Source: Haloarcula limicola
GTDB taxonomy: Archaea; Halobacteriota; Halobacteria; Halobacteriales; Haloarculaceae
DNA length: 64,000 nucleotides
Direction: 5' to 3'
Assembly (NCBI RefSeq): GCF_010119205.1
Contig: NZ_WRXM01000001.1
Span: 1,178,001 to 1,242,000 of the forward strand
Of the stretch, positions 9,273 through 18,334 are shown one piece after another (the first letter of the stretch is position 1; every line of letters starts with the position of its first letter). Made by a program: the position numbers and the translations under genes. The notes under the pieces are model-generated. The model was not told where the DNA came from. It worked only from the letters and a program-made list of their open reading frames with translations, and did not search any database.

Positions 9273-9437
9273 GTGAGCGAACACGATTCCGAATCCGAGA
9301 ACGGGGAACGGCACGAGCCCAGCCGGCAGGGGCGACCGGACGAGGTGGAGATACGGGAGTTCGGCGGCCGCACCGTCGCCTACCTCCCGGACGCCGACGA
9401 CGCCTGGATCTGCGGCTGGGTCGAGGTGCCGCGGTAG
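9273..9437 (+). CDS. Small conserved haloarchaeal protein (54 aa)
   Basis: A GTG-initiated ORF encodes 54 residues: an acidic, disordered N-terminus (about 24 residues) followed by a compact segment, EIREFGGRTVAYLPDADDAW, ending ICGWVEVPR. The FGGRTVAYLPD...AWI pattern resembles short haloarchaeal proteins of unknown function, and codon use is strongly haloarchaeal. It lies convergent to psmB, with its promoter region between it and the MFS gene. The function is unknown. The call rests on codon bias and the composition of the C-terminal half. Confidence 0.6.
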   Translation: MSEHDSESENGERHEPSRQGRPDEVEIREFGGRTVAYLPDADDAWICGWVEVPR

Positions 9438-9541
9438 GTCGGCGGTCCGCGCAGCGTCGGCACTCGCACAGCGCCGAGCAGTGTCGGACGGCGGCGAAAT
9501 GCGCGGAAAAAACGACGGAAAGCGAGCGGTTCGGGGCCGAG

Positions 9542-10234
9542 TCAGGCCGCCGAGTCGTAGTCGTCGAAGCGGTCGATGCCGACGCCGTCGCCGGTGATCT
9601 CGGCGATGACGACGCCGTTGCCGGAGCCGGTGTCGCGCTCGGCGGCGGCCTCGACGGCGCGGATGGCCAGTTCGCGGGCGTCTTCGAGGCTCATCTCGGG
9701 GTCGTACTCGCCCTCGATGGTCCCCGTGGCGACCATCGTCCCCGAGCCGGTGACGGTGTAGTCGTCCTGCAGGACGCCGCCGGCCGGGTCGATGCTGTAG
9801 ACGTGGCTGCCCTCCGCGTCGACCCCGCCGAGGATGGGGTTGATGGCGAAGAACGGGCCGCCGCGGGCGAAGTTACCCGCGAGCGTCGCCAGCGCGTGGA
9901 TCGAGAGCGGCTCGTTCCGGCGGACCTCGTAGAGGTTCGCCTCCGAGCGCAGCGAGCGGATGAACGACTGCGCGCCGCCGACGCTGCCGACCAGCGTGAG
10001 CGCGGCCGTCGGGTGGATCTGCTCGACCTTCTGGACGTTCTTGTTCGAGACGAACCGGCCGCCGAGCGAGGCGCGCCGGTCCGTGGCGATGATGACGCCG
10101 TCGTCGGTGCTGATGCCGACGGTGGTGGTCCCCGTCTTGGTGACGTTCTCCTCGTCGCGGCCCTCGTCGTCGTTCGGGAGGGTCCCGACTTCGGGTTCGT
10201 AGGCGTCGGTCAGGCGGTTCTCGGGGTCGTACAT
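9542..10234 (-). CDS. psmB: Proteasome subunit beta
   Basis: This 230-aa catalytic subunit of the archaeal 20S proteasome carries an N-terminal propeptide of about 35 residues. It is removed at the TKTG/TTT junction to expose the nucleophile Thr36. The mature part begins TTTVGI, followed by the TDRRASLGG region containing the conserved Asp and the GSGTMVATG segment typical of beta subunits. Its start overlaps the stop codon of psmA (TGATG), so the two are translationally coupled and made together. The 35-residue propeptide is in the usual range for haloarchaeal beta subunits. Confidence 0.96.
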   Translation of the reverse strand: MYDPENRLTDAYEPEVGTLPNDDEGRDEENVTKTGTTTVGISTDDGVIIATDRRASLGGRFVSNKNVQKVEQIHPTAALTLVGSVGGAQSFIRSLRSEANLYEVRRNEPLSIHALATLAGNFARGGPFFAINPILGGVDAEGSHVYSIDPAGGVLQDDYTVTGSGTMVATGTIEGEYDPEMSLEDARELAIRAVEAAAERDTGSGNGVVIAEITGDGVGIDRFDDYDSAA

Positions 10235-10968
10235 CAGTTCTCACCTCCGAGTTCGAACTCGTCGAGGCGCGCCGAGACCTCGTCCTCGTCGAGCTTGCCG
10301 AACTGCTTGCTCTCGACGTCGATGGTGGCGATGTCCACGCCCGAGGCGTCCAGCCCGTCGTCGTTGACCGATTCGAGGGCGCGGAGCGCCAGTTCGACGC
10401 CGCCCTCTAGGTCCATCTCCTCGGTGTACTCGTCCTCGAGGAAGTTCTGGATCTCCTCTCGGGACCCGCCGATGGCGACGGCCTGCCACTCGTAGGGCGT
10501 CCCCGAGGGGTCCGTCTCGAACAGGCGGGGCTCGCCGTCCTTGATGCCGCCGACCAGCAGGGCGACCCCGAACGGCCGCGCGCCGCCCGTCTGGGTGTAC
10601 TGCTGGATGTAGTCGGTGACTTCCTTCGTCAGCGACTCGACGCTCGCGGGTTCGTCGTAGCGCAGCCGGTTGACCTGCGCCTGCCGGCGGGCCACGTCGA
10701 TGAGCTGGCGGGCGTCGGCGACGTGGCCGGCGCTCGCGACGCCGACGTGGTCGTCGATCTCGTGAATCTTCTCGATGCTGTCGCGCTCGATGAGCGGCGA
10801 GCGGGCGTGGCGGTCGGCCGCCAGCACGACGCCGTCCGCGGTGCGGACGCCGACGCTTGCCGTGCCGCGCTTGACTGCCTCACGAGCGTACTCCACTTGG
10901 TACAGGCGACCGTCCGGCGAGAAGATGGTGATCCCGCGGTCGTACGCCTGCTGATCGTTTCCTTGCAT
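10234..10968 (-). CDS. psmA: Proteasome subunit alpha
   Basis: This 244-aa alpha subunit forms the outer, gating rings of the 20S proteasome. The alpha signature is complete: YDRGITIFSPDGRLYQVEYAREAV at residues of about 9-32, followed by KRGTASVGVR and LAADRHA. The N-terminal gate segment (MQGNDQQAYDR) is present, and the C-terminal tail is acidic, as in other haloarchaeal alpha subunits. It is the first gene of a two-gene operon with psmB. A TATA box on the minus strand at 11011-11020 implies a short leader. Confidence 0.96.
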   Translation of the reverse strand: MQGNDQQAYDRGITIFSPDGRLYQVEYAREAVKRGTASVGVRTADGVVLAADRHARSPLIERDSIEKIHEIDDHVGVASAGHVADARQLIDVARRQAQVNRLRYDEPASVESLTKEVTDYIQQYTQTGGARPFGVALLVGGIKDGEPRLFETDPSGTPYEWQAVAIGGSREEIQNFLEDEYTEEMDLEGGVELALRALESVNDDGLDASGVDIATIDVESKQFGKLDEDEVSARLDEFELGGEN

Positions 10969-11010
10969 TGTGTGTTACTCTCTGTTATTCACCTGAGGTT
11001 AGGTCTTTTG

Positions 11011-11020
11011 GTATATAACC
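11011..11020 (-). promoter_or_regulatory. psmAB TATA box
   Basis: GGTTATATAC on the minus strand lies about 45 bp upstream of the psmA ATG. It is the only strong AT-rich box in the gap between psmA and the pth2 gene. Confidence 0.6.
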
Positions 11021-11041
11021 GTATCGGCGCGTTCGCCGCCC

Positions 11042-11380
11042 TCAGTACAGCGAACAGTCGCCGGTGACGCGGTCCACCAGGTCGTCGTCGGCGGGGCCGA
11101 CCGCCAGTGCAGTGACCGTCCCCGGTTCCAGCTGCGTGTGGCCGGCGTCCCTGATGATGGCATGCGGCAGGCCCTCGCGCTCCGCGGCGTCGGCGAGTTC
11201 GAACAGCTCGGACTCGCCGGTCGCCTCGAGGACGACTTTCTTCTGACCCTCGCCCTTCCAGGCTTTGCGGGCCTTCCGGCCGGCGTCCTCGTACGCCGAC
11301 AGCGACGCGTGGGCGACCTGAGCGGCGAGTTTCCCCTCGCTCATCCCGATGTCCGCCCGCGCGACGATGGCCTGCTTCAT
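11042..11380 (-). CDS. pth2: Peptidyl-tRNA hydrolase, archaeal Pth2 type
   Basis: This 112-aa Pth2-family enzyme releases peptides from prematurely dropped peptidyl-tRNAs. Family features include [26 protein letters not shown] at the N-terminus, the KKVVLEA strand, and [17 protein letters not shown] with the catalytic-region Asp/His near the end. It ends DCSLY, a close match to the usual C-terminus. A TTTAAG element at about 11401-11406 on the minus strand lies near 25 bp upstream, which fits leaderless transcription. The upstream in-frame extension covers this promoter and is rejected. Confidence 0.93.
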   Translation of the reverse strand: MKQAIVARADIGMSEGKLAAQVAHASLSAYEDAGRKARKAWKGEGQKKVVLEATGESELFELADAAEREGLPHAIIRDAGHTQLEPGTVTALAVGPADDDLVDRVTGDCSLY

Positions 11381-11478
11381 ACCCACATATGACGACCCCG
11401 ACTTAAACCCCCGTCGGAGTACCCGCCCGGTTGCACGTACCACAGGGCACTTACCGCACGGGTGAGCATTCGTCGGGG

Positions 11479-12213
11479 ATGCCCTCCACAGTTCGAACTT
11501 TCCTGGCCCGCCCGGGCGCGTTCTTCGAGTCGCGCGTCGACCGCTTGAACGGCTTCCGAGGGGGCGCGCTCGCCCTCCTGTTCAGCGTCGTCGCGACGGT
11601 GATCCTCGGCGGCGTTCTCAGGCGTTTCACCGCGATGTTCACCGGGACGACGACCGTCGACAACCCGTCGTATCCGGGCGACATGATCTGCGAGGACGGC
11701 GCGTTCGCGGAGATGAACATGACGGTGACGACGAGCGGCTGTGACCTGCCGAAGCGAAAGTCGGTCGAGATCAGCTCGCTCCTCTGGGACGAGGTGGCCG
11801 GCGTCGTCCCGTGGCTCGTCGTCGGCTTCGTCGTCGTCTGGTTCGTCTTGGCCGTTGCACTCCACGTCGGCGCGTGGCTCGGCGGCGGCACCGGCCGGTT
11901 CGGGCAGACGCTCGAAGTGGCGGCGTGGGGCTTCCTGCCGACGCTCGTCACGTCGGTGGTCGGCGGCGCGGCGCTGCTGTTCTTCGCCAGTCGCACGGAT
12001 CTCTCGGCGAGTTCGCCCGAGGCGCTCCTCCCGGCCATCCGATCGCTGCAGTCCGGCGTCTCCGGGCTCACGCTCCTCCTGATTCAACTGCTCGGAGCGA
12101 CGTGGCAGGCGTACGTCTGGGCCGCCGGCCTCCGGGTCGTCCACGAAGTCAGCCGGCGAGCGGCCGTCGCCGTCGCCGTGCTGGTCGCGTTGGTTCCCGT
12201 GTTGCTGTCGTAA
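11479..12213 (+). CDS. Yip1-like integral membrane protein
   Basis: This 244-aa membrane protein has about five hydrophobic helices. One lies after [20 protein letters not shown], three are in the centre, and one is at the very end ([12 protein letters not shown]). An extracellular loop after helix 1 contains several Thr, Asn and two Cys residues. The architecture, with a soluble N-terminal [16 protein letters not shown] segment, is typical of archaeal Yip1-domain proteins, whose function is unknown. The ATG at 11479 is chosen because the earlier in-frame start lies in the divergent promoter of pth2. Confidence 0.75.
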   Translation: MPSTVRTFLARPGAFFESRVDRLNGFRGGALALLFSVVATVILGGVLRRFTAMFTGTTTVDNPSYPGDMICEDGAFAEMNMTVTTSGCDLPKRKSVEISSLLWDEVAGVVPWLVVGFVVVWFVLAVALHVGAWLGGGTGRFGQTLEVAAWGFLPTLVTSVVGGAALLFFASRTDLSASSPEALLPAIRSLQSGVSGLTLLLIQLLGATWQAYVWAAGLRVVHEVSRRAAVAVAVLVALVPVLLS

Positions 12214-12306
12214 GGGGGGCCGTCTGTCGAGAGGACGCCGCGTCCCCCGTTCACCGTTCGATACGAGACGGGACGCTTTAGGCACCCGGCGTCACTACCT
12301 CGGGTA

Positions 12307-12894
12307 ATGATACTCTCGGACGCCGACATCGAGCGCCGCCTCCGCGAGGGCGACCTCGTGGTCGAACCGCTCGACGACCCCGACATCCAGATCCAACCGG
12401 CCAGCGTCGACCTCCGACTGGGCCGAGAGTTCCTGGAGTTCCAGCACGCCAACATCCCCTGTATCCACCCCAACGCCGAGGCCGAGGTCGCCGACTACGT
12501 CGAGGAGACCGAGATCGACGAGGACGGCGAGTACATCCTCCATCCCGGCGACTTCGTGCTGGGGACGACCCACGAGCGCGTCGAGATCCCCGACGACCTC
12601 ATCGCCCACGTCGAGGGCCGGTCGTCGCTCGGCCGTCTTGCGATTGTGGTGCATGCAACTGCCGGACTCTGCGACCCCGGATACGAGGGTCAGATAACCC
12701 TCGAACTCTCCAACCTCGGCACTGCCCCCGTCGCGCTCACGCCCGGCATGCGAATCTCCCAGCTCACCTTTACCGAACTGAAGAACCCCGCCGAGCGCCC
12801 CTACGGCTCCGAGCGCGGGTCGAAGTATCAGGGCCAGCGGGGGCCGCAAGCGTCGAAGATACAGGGGGACCGCGAGTTCGGAGGCGACCAATGA
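12307..12894 (+). CDS. dcd: dCTP deaminase
   Basis: This 195-aa enzyme deaminates dCTP to dUTP, a step towards dTMP. Conserved elements include [39 protein letters not shown] with the substrate-binding Arg-Ser-Ser, and the [21 protein letters not shown] block. The latter carries the catalytic Glu and nucleotide contacts. Length matches the archaeal Dcd family. It is followed after a short hairpin-containing gap by a ThiN regulator, an arrangement that may be accidental. A weak CTTTAG promoter element sits about 26 bp upstream. Confidence 0.95.
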   Translation: MILSDADIERRLREGDLVVEPLDDPDIQIQPASVDLRLGREFLEFQHANIPCIHPNAEAEVADYVEETEIDEDGEYILHPGDFVLGTTHERVEIPDDLIAHVEGRSSLGRLAIVVHATAGLCDPGYEGQITLELSNLGTAPVALTPGMRISQLTFTELKNPAERPYGSERGSKYQGQRGPQASKIQGDREFGGDQ

Positions 12895-12958
12895 GGACCG
12901 AAGCCAGCGGCTTCGTGTCCGAGTCTCGGCTACGAGCGAGTGAGGTCGGAGGCGACCA
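12878..12958. repeat. 13-bp direct repeats flanking a short insert between dcd and thiR
   Basis: TCGGAGGCGACCA occurs at 12878-12890 and again at 12946-12958. The roughly 55 bp between them begin with a perfect hairpin, CGAAGCC-AGC-GGCTTCG (12899-12915), and continue with low-complexity CGAG-rich sequence. The second repeat supplies the GGAGG ribosome-binding site for the next gene. The layout looks like a small insertion with a target duplication. Confidence 0.5.
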
Positions 12959-12963
12959 GTAGC

Positions 12964-13860
12964 ATGCGCTTCGTCGAGGAGATCGTCGTCGAGGAGTTCC
13001 TGCCGACGTTCCGCTCGATGCTGGCCGAGTCGCTCCGCGAGCGGGGGCTGACCCAGTCGGAGGTGGCGGCACTGCTCGGTATCAGCCAGAGCGCCGTCTC
13101 GAAGTACGTCCACGGCGACGTCGAGCGCAACGAGCGACTGCTCGACCACCGAGGGATGACCGAACTCGTCGAGCGACTGGCCGAGGGACTGGCCGACGGT
13201 GAGATGAGCCCGGTGCAGGCGCTCGTCGAGGCGGAGGTGTTCGTCCGCGAACTCGAACACGGCGGCCTGCTCGCGGCGCTCCACGAGGAGGCGGTGCCGG
13301 AGCTCGCCGAGTACGGCGGCGAGTTCGCGGTCCACGACCCCGACTCGACGCTCCGAGCGGCCGAGCGGACCCTCTCGTCGGTCCGGCAGGGCCTGCGCGT
13401 CTTAGAGAACACCAGCGGCTTCGCCACGCTCATCCCCGCCGTCGGATCGAACCTCGTGCAGGCGCTCCCCGACGGGACCGCCATCGAGGACGTGGCGGCG
13501 GTGCCGGGCCGACTGCTGGACGTGAAGGGCCGAACGACCATCCCCGCCGAGCCGGAGTACGGCGTCAGCGAACACGTCGCCGGCGTGTTGCTGGCCGCGC
13601 GGGCCGCCGGGAGCGACGCGCTCGCGGCGCTGAACGTCGGCTACGACCCCGAGCTCGTCGAGGCGCTCGAGGCCGCGGGCCACACCGCCGTCGAGTTCGA
13701 CGCGGAGACCGACGTCGAGGCGGCCATCGACGAGGCGCTGGCCGGTTCGCCCGACGCCGACGTCATCTACCAGACCGGTGGCGTGGGCGTCGAACCGGTG
13801 ATCTATCTGCTGGGCGAGGACGCCGTGGCCGTCGCCGAGCGGGCGCGGGACCTGCTGTGA
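12964..13860 (+). CDS. HTH-ThiN transcriptional regulator (ThiR-type)
   Basis: This 298-aa protein has an N-terminal helix-turn-helix (LTQSEVAALLGISQSAVSKYVHG, about residues 30-52) and a C-terminal ThiN (thiamine-phosphate synthase-like) domain from about residue 125. ThiN domains bind thiamine phosphates. When joined to an HTH they act as thiamine-responsive regulators (ThiR) in archaea rather than as enzymes. The domain has SVRQGLRVLENTSGFATLIPAVGSN and YQTGGVGVEPVIYLLGEDA. The start MRFVEEIVVEEF has a GGAGG about 11 bp upstream. A likely target in this window is thi4 at 31747. Confidence 0.85.
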   Translation: MRFVEEIVVEEFLPTFRSMLAESLRERGLTQSEVAALLGISQSAVSKYVHGDVERNERLLDHRGMTELVERLAEGLADGEMSPVQALVEAEVFVRELEHGGLLAALHEEAVPELAEYGGEFAVHDPDSTLRAAERTLSSVRQGLRVLENTSGFATLIPAVGSNLVQALPDGTAIEDVAAVPGRLLDVKGRTTIPAEPEYGVSEHVAGVLLAARAAGSDALAALNVGYDPELVEALEAAGHTAVEFDAETDVEAAIDEALAGSPDADVIYQTGGVGVEPVIYLLGEDAVAVAERARDLL

Positions 13861-14507
13861 GCGACACGCGGGAGTTCTACGGGCGGTGGGCCGACCTCTA
13901 CGACCGGCTGGCGAGCCTGCCGTTCGCCCGGTCGTGGCGGGAACGGGCCGCCGACTCGCTCGCCCTCTCGCCGGGCGACACCGTCGTCGAGATGGGATGT
14001 GGCACCGGCGCGAACGTCCCCATCCTCCGTCGGCGGGTCGGTCCCGAGGGCCGGGTCGTCGGCCTCGACCTGACGCGAGAGATGATCGAGCGCGCACGCG
14101 GCCAGCCGGAAAGAGCGGGCGCGGGCGTCCACTACCTGCTCGGCGACGCGACCCGACCGCCGGTCCAGGGAGCCGACGCCGCGCTGGCGACGTTCGTCGC
14201 GGGCATCTTCGCGGACCCCGCAGCGGCCGTCGACGCGTGGTGTGACAGCGTCCGACCGGGCGGCCGGGTCGCCCTGCTGAACTTTCAGCGGAGCGACAGC
14301 CCGCTCGCCGCGCCGCTCGATGTCGCCTTCGAGGGATTCGTCAGGCTCTCCGCGCCCGGCGCTCGCCTCTCCCGGCAGTCGCACGCGAGCGCGTTCGAGC
14401 GGCAGGTCGCGGCCGCCCGCGACCGCCTCACGGAGCGCACCGTCGACCGGCGCTACGAGACGTTCGGCGGCGGTTTCCTGGGACTGGTCTCCGGGCGGGT
14501 GGAGTAG
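13857..14507 (+). CDS. Class I SAM-dependent methyltransferase
   Basis: This 216-aa protein has the class I methyltransferase fold: motif I VVEMGCGTGANV near residue 48, the acidic residue ending strand 2 (VVGLDLTREM), and the motif IV-V region VRPGGRVALLNF. It resembles UbiE/COQ5-like methyltransferases, but the substrate cannot be inferred. It begins at GTG, overlapping the stop of the ThiN regulator by 4 bp (GTGA), so the two are translationally coupled. The link with thiamine control is only contextual. Confidence 0.85.
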   Translation: MSDTREFYGRWADLYDRLASLPFARSWRERAADSLALSPGDTVVEMGCGTGANVPILRRRVGPEGRVVGLDLTREMIERARGQPERAGAGVHYLLGDATRPPVQGADAALATFVAGIFADPAAAVDAWCDSVRPGGRVALLNFQRSDSPLAAPLDVAFEGFVRLSAPGARLSRQSHASAFERQVAAARDRLTERTVDRRYETFGGGFLGLVSGRVE

Positions 14508-14531
14508 TCAACGGTCGGCCGCGCCGGTCAG

Positions 14532-15800
14532 TCAGCGGTCGGTCGTATCGGTTCTGCGGAGGGTGTCCGGTATCGCCAGTCCGCCGGTCTCCATTCGGTA
14601 GACGACGCAACCGAGCAGCGTCAGGAGACAGCCGTACAGCACGGGCGTCCCGACCGCGAACACCGGGCGGAGCGTCGCCGCGACGGCGTCGGCCGTCGCC
14701 GGGGAAAACGGCGCGAGACCGAGCACCTGCGGAACGGTTCTGAAGGACAGCGAGACGTTGGCGAGGACGGTGCCGGCGACGAACAGTCGTCGGCCCCACC
14801 CGCGCGGGAGGTGATACAGCAGGGCGACGAGCGGGAACGTCAGGTAGACGTAGTAGAGCAACAGCGACGGGAAGAACAGCAGCATCGCCGTGACGGTGGC
14901 GTACAGCGCGACGAGGCGGTCGGTGACGCCGCGGACCCGCCAGTAGCAGAGGGCGACGACGGGCGCGAGCAGGGCCGCCGCGCCGACCGCGTACCACGTC
15001 GGGTCGACCGCCGGGAAGGCGACCGACAGCGGCCGCCGGAGCGTGACGTAGCTGATCCCGGGGTCTAATCCGCCGACGAAGGCGTCGGTGTCTCGGCGGG
15101 CGAGCAGGACGTCGAAGGCGTAGGTCCGGTAGGTGTCGAGGCCGAACGCCGCGAGTCCCGCGATCGTGAGAGCGCTCGCGGCGGCGACGGCGGCCGCGAT
15201 CGCCCGCCACGCGCGCTCGCGGAGGAGCCAGAGGCCGATGGCCGCCGGGAACACTTTGACGAAGGCGGGCAGCGCCAGCGCCGTGCCCGCGAGCCGCTCC
15301 CGGTCGCGTTCGAGCCAGACCAGTCCGGCGGCGAAGGCGGCGACCAGCAGGTGGTTCACCTGCCCGTAGGCCAGCGACGGGACCGAGTGGACGGAGACGA
15401 GGAGGTACGTCCCGAGCAGGAGTCGGTCGGCGGTCGGGATGCGGTGACCGAGCGACTCGATGTATCCGACGAGCAGATGCGTCAGCACGGCGGTGACCAC
15501 GAGCGAGGCGAGCGTCACGACGGCGTAGCCGACGGGCCACGGTCCCAGCCACGCCAGCGGGACAAACGCGAGCACCGTCACCGGCGGATAGAGGTAGTGG
15601 AAGTTCTCGGGGGAGGCCGCGGCGTAGAAGTCGCCGCCGGCCAGCGCCGTCCGCGCGGCCACGTCGTAGACGCGGTAGTTCAGCCCGACTTTGACCGGGC
15701 GGGCGAGGACGTAGTACGCCCCGAGCGCGACGCCGAGGAGGAGGGCGGTGCCGAGCGCGAGCCAGACGTCGCGGCGGGTGCGAGAGAGCGAATCGGACAT
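14532..15800 (-). CDS. Glycosyltransferase family 87-like membrane protein (DUF2029)
   Basis: This 422-aa polytopic membrane protein has about ten hydrophobic helices and a first extracytoplasmic loop of about 50 residues with VYDVAARTALAGGDFYAA and LYPPVTVLAF. This matches the GT87/DUF2029 family of polyprenyl-phosphate-sugar dependent mannosyltransferase-like enzymes. The Asp/Glu-bearing first loop normally holds the catalytic acid. Members act at the outer face of the membrane in glycan assembly. The start MSDSLSRTRR is chosen because the 20-codon extension is Pro-rich and not family-like. Confidence 0.8.
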   Translation of the reverse strand: MSDSLSRTRRDVWLALGTALLLGVALGAYYVLARPVKVGLNYRVYDVAARTALAGGDFYAAASPENFHYLYPPVTVLAFVPLAWLGPWPVGYAVVTLASLVVTAVLTHLLVGYIESLGHRIPTADRLLLGTYLLVSVHSVPSLAYGQVNHLLVAAFAAGLVWLERDRERLAGTALALPAFVKVFPAAIGLWLLRERAWRAIAAAVAAASALTIAGLAAFGLDTYRTYAFDVLLARRDTDAFVGGLDPGISYVTLRRPLSVAFPAVDPTWYAVGAAALLAPVVALCYWRVRGVTDRLVALYATVTAMLLFFPSLLLYYVYLTFPLVALLYHLPRGWGRRLFVAGTVLANVSLSFRTVPQVLGLAPFSPATADAVAATLRPVFAVGTPVLYGCLLTLLGCVVYRMETGGLAIPDTLRRTDTTDR

Positions 15801-15888
15801 GGGTGGAGGTAGGGGACGAGTCGTCGGAGTACCCGATACTCCAGCCACCGGCCGCTTCAACGCGTCGGTCGCCGTCCGCCGCGGTCCG

Positions 15889-16875
15889 TCACTCGCTCGC
15901 TTTCGAATCGAGGAATTCGCTCGCCGTCGCGCGGCCGCGCTCGAAGAGGTCCTCGATGAACGACGGCGAGCGGTCGAACCGCGAGGAGAGGGGGAGGTCG
16001 GCGTCGAGCCTGAGCTGTTCGACCGCGACGCGCTTGTAGCGCTCGCCGTCGAGCCGGCCCTCGGCGACCCACTCGTTGATCCGGTCGATGAAGGCCAGTT
16101 CCTTCTCCAGCGCGAGGTTGCCCGAGAGCTCGTTCTGTCGGTCCGCGATGGCCCGCAGCGAGCTGGGCACTTCCTCGCGGCGTTCGGGCGCGACCCGGAG
16201 GACCCAGACCTCGTCGGGTTTGCGGTCGGCGTCCTCGACGCCGGAGAGGAAGTTCGTCACCGGCGGGTTCTGGGCGAACATGCCGTCCCAGTACGGGCTG
16301 CCGTCGATCTCGACCGCCTCGAACAGCAGCGGGACCGCGGCGGAGGCCAGCAGCGCGTCGGCGGTCACGTCCCCGTCGGCGAAGATGCGCGCGTCGCCGC
16401 CGGTCACGTCGACGGCGCTGACGAGCAGTCGCGGGCTCGGGCCGGCCGCCAGTTCGGGGATACGGTCGAAGTCGACCACGGACTCGATCGACCGGCGGAG
16501 GTCGCGCCGGGCGATCTCGGACGCCGGCGAGAGGTACGGGCTCACGTCGGGCACCGGGACGCCGCCGTTGTCGAGCGCGATCGTCCATCTGGCCGCCTCG
16601 TTGACGGCCCGGTCCAGCGGGGTCCGCGCCGCCACGTCGGACCAGAGCGCTTCGAGGCGGTCGGCGGCCCCGTCCGGTCCGTCTTCGAGCAGGCCGTACC
16701 ACGCCGTCGTCGCACAGAGCGCGCCGCCGGAGGTGCCGCTGAAGCCGATTATCTCGTACTCCTCCGGGAGGTCGACGAGCAGGGTCTGGAGGGTACCGGC
16801 ACAGAACGCGCTGTGTGAGCCGCCGCCCTGACAGGCCAGCGCCACCGTCGTCGCGTCGCTACGGTCAGGAACCAT
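15889..16875 (-). CDS. Patatin-like phospholipase
   Basis: This 328-aa patatin-family hydrolase has all catalytic elements. The oxyanion loop is CQGGGSHSAF at residues of about 15-24, the nucleophile elbow GFSGTSGG has Ser near residue 47, and the catalytic Asp lies in the DGMFAQNPP motif near 199. It lacks a signal peptide and is probably cytoplasmic. Patatins cleave acyl ester bonds. Haloarchaeal membrane lipids are ether-linked, so the natural substrate may be a fatty acyl ester, a PHA-type polymer or another acylated compound. It is divergent from nothing obvious and stands alone. Confidence 0.88.
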   Translation of the reverse strand: MVPDRSDATTVALACQGGGSHSAFCAGTLQTLLVDLPEEYEIIGFSGTSGGALCATTAWYGLLEDGPDGAADRLEALWSDVAARTPLDRAVNEAARWTIALDNGGVPVPDVSPYLSPASEIARRDLRRSIESVVDFDRIPELAAGPSPRLLVSAVDVTGGDARIFADGDVTADALLASAAVPLLFEAVEIDGSPYWDGMFAQNPPVTNFLSGVEDADRKPDEVWVLRVAPERREEVPSSLRAIADRQNELSGNLALEKELAFIDRINEWVAEGRLDGERYKRVAVEQLRLDADLPLSSRFDRSPSFIEDLFERGRATASEFLDSKASE

Positions 16876-16940
16876 CTCTGTCGGTGAGTGACCCGCTCGG
16901 TACGTAAACGGCGACCATGATTGCTAAACGAGCGCGCCGG

Positions 16941-17711
16941 TCACGCCGGCGGCCGATACCGCTTGGCGTGACGCGAACAGAACTCGGTCCCTCGCAACTG
17001 CGCGCCGACGACGGCGGGTTGGCGGTGGGCGTTGTGGAGGCGACAGCCCCCGTCGTCGCAGAACGCCTCGCCCGTCGAGAGGTAGTGATACGCCTGCAGG
17101 ACGTACCCTTTCAGCGCGTCGGTCGTCCGCGGATCGTCGGCGACGAGGAACTCCCCCTCGACCTGTTCTTCGAGGACCTCGCGGGGCGGGGCGTCGCCGG
17201 ACAGCAACGCGTGTCGCTGTTGTTCCCTGTAGTAGCTCTCGGGTTTCGCCGGCGCTTCGTACAGCCCCGGCACCGACACCAGCGCCGGTTGCCCGAGGAC
17301 GTTCACGCGCTTGTGCCACCGGCCGTCGTGATCGCCCCACGTCCCCACGACGCGGTCCAGCAGCGGGACGTGGAGGTGCGAGAGCGATCGCTCGTCGGCG
17401 GGAATCCGTCGGTGGAGCGACCGCTGGAGCGCCTGCCCGTCGTAGATGACGCCGCCCGCCCGTTCAGGGTGTTCGATAGCCCGTTCCTCGTAGCGGACCA
17501 CGCCTAACATGGTGTTGCCGGTCTCGGAGTCGTACGGGTCCAGCACGCGCACGCCGGCCAGTTCCTCGGGGAGGTCACCGTCCGCGTGGCGGGAGAGAAA
17601 TCTGTCGCGGACCGCCACCCCGGCGTCGATCCGCTCCGACAGCCACGCCGCGATGGCGTCGGCGTCCGCCTCGGTCGTCGGGGCGCGATAGAGCGAGACC
17701 TGCTTGATCAT
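16941..17711 (-). CDS. Conserved haloarchaeal protein with possible zinc site
   Basis: This 256-aa protein has an unknown function. It starts MIKQVSLYRAPTTEADADAI and looks globular and soluble. A C-terminal block carries C-x4-C-x18-C-x2-H (FCDDGGC ... FCSRH), which could bind a metal. The central part has many His residues (HLHVPLLDRVVGTWGDHDGRWHKR). The 150 codons of in-frame upstream sequence run antisense to the next gene and are discarded. A TATA-like GGTATATC on the minus strand at about 17732-17740 precedes the chosen ATG. I do not recognise the family. Confidence 0.7.
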   Translation of the reverse strand: MIKQVSLYRAPTTEADADAIAAWLSERIDAGVAVRDRFLSRHADGDLPEELAGVRVLDPYDSETGNTMLGVVRYEERAIEHPERAGGVIYDGQALQRSLHRRIPADERSLSHLHVPLLDRVVGTWGDHDGRWHKRVNVLGQPALVSVPGLYEAPAKPESYYREQQRHALLSGDAPPREVLEEQVEGEFLVADDPRTTDALKGYVLQAYHYLSTGEAFCDDGGCRLHNAHRQPAVVGAQLRGTEFCSRHAKRYRPPA

Positions 17712-17812
17712 ATCTGAGAGTGGTACCACCGAGATATACCAGTTGCGGAGCCGCGGAGTTCCCCTTCGTCGCATGACCTCTGAGCGTCCCACACCTGGAG
17801 CGATAGCCCGGA

Positions 17813-18334
17813 TTACGGCGTCCCCCCTTCGGACACCTCGATCATCTCTCCTTCGTCGGCGTCGGGGAGCGGCGTCGAGTCGCGTTCGAGCGCGTCTAAG
17901 AACTCCCCGATGGTCCACGTCCGCTCGCCGTCGGCACAGGGGTAGACGCCGACGAGTTCGCCGTCCTCGTAGGCGGCGGCCAGCATCATCGGCGTCGTCA
18001 ATACCTCCTTGCTCCCGCCGACCAGTAGCGACGCCGTCCGCGTCTCGAAGGGCGGGCGAAGCGTCAGCCCGTGCTCCGCTGCCCACTCCTCGAAGTCGTC
18101 GACCGTGTCGAGCAGCTCGCTGTGGTTGGTCCGCCCGGAAACGACGATCTCCTCGGGCCACGTCGTCACCGAGAAGTCGTCGATCACCTCCGCGGTTCGG
18201 AGGCTACTCAGGCGGTCGATGACCGTCGCCCGCGGACCGCAGACCGGGCGTCGGGTCCACAGGTCGACCGTCAGCCCGACCGACGCGGGTAGTTCGGTAC
18301 GGTTTCCGTCCGTTCGTCTTCTTTCGTTCGACAT
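17813..18334 (-). CDS. Conserved haloarchaeal protein, possibly regulatory
   Basis: This 173-aa soluble acidic protein has no membrane helices. It has a two-part layout: VIDRLSSLRTAEVIDDFSVTTWP, then SLLVGGSKEVLTTPMMLAAAYEDGELVGVYPC and an acidic tail. The family is seen widely in haloarchaea as a hypothetical protein. The promoter side is distinctive, because a perfect 13-bp palindrome abuts the start codon. The role is unknown; autoregulation is possible given that operator-like site. Confidence 0.65.
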   Translation of the reverse strand: MSNERRRTDGNRTELPASVGLTVDLWTRRPVCGPRATVIDRLSSLRTAEVIDDFSVTTWPEEIVVSGRTNHSELLDTVDDFEEWAAEHGLTLRPPFETRTASLLVGGSKEVLTTPMMLAAAYEDGELVGVYPCADGERTWTIGEFLDALERDSTPLPDADEGEMIEVSEGGTP

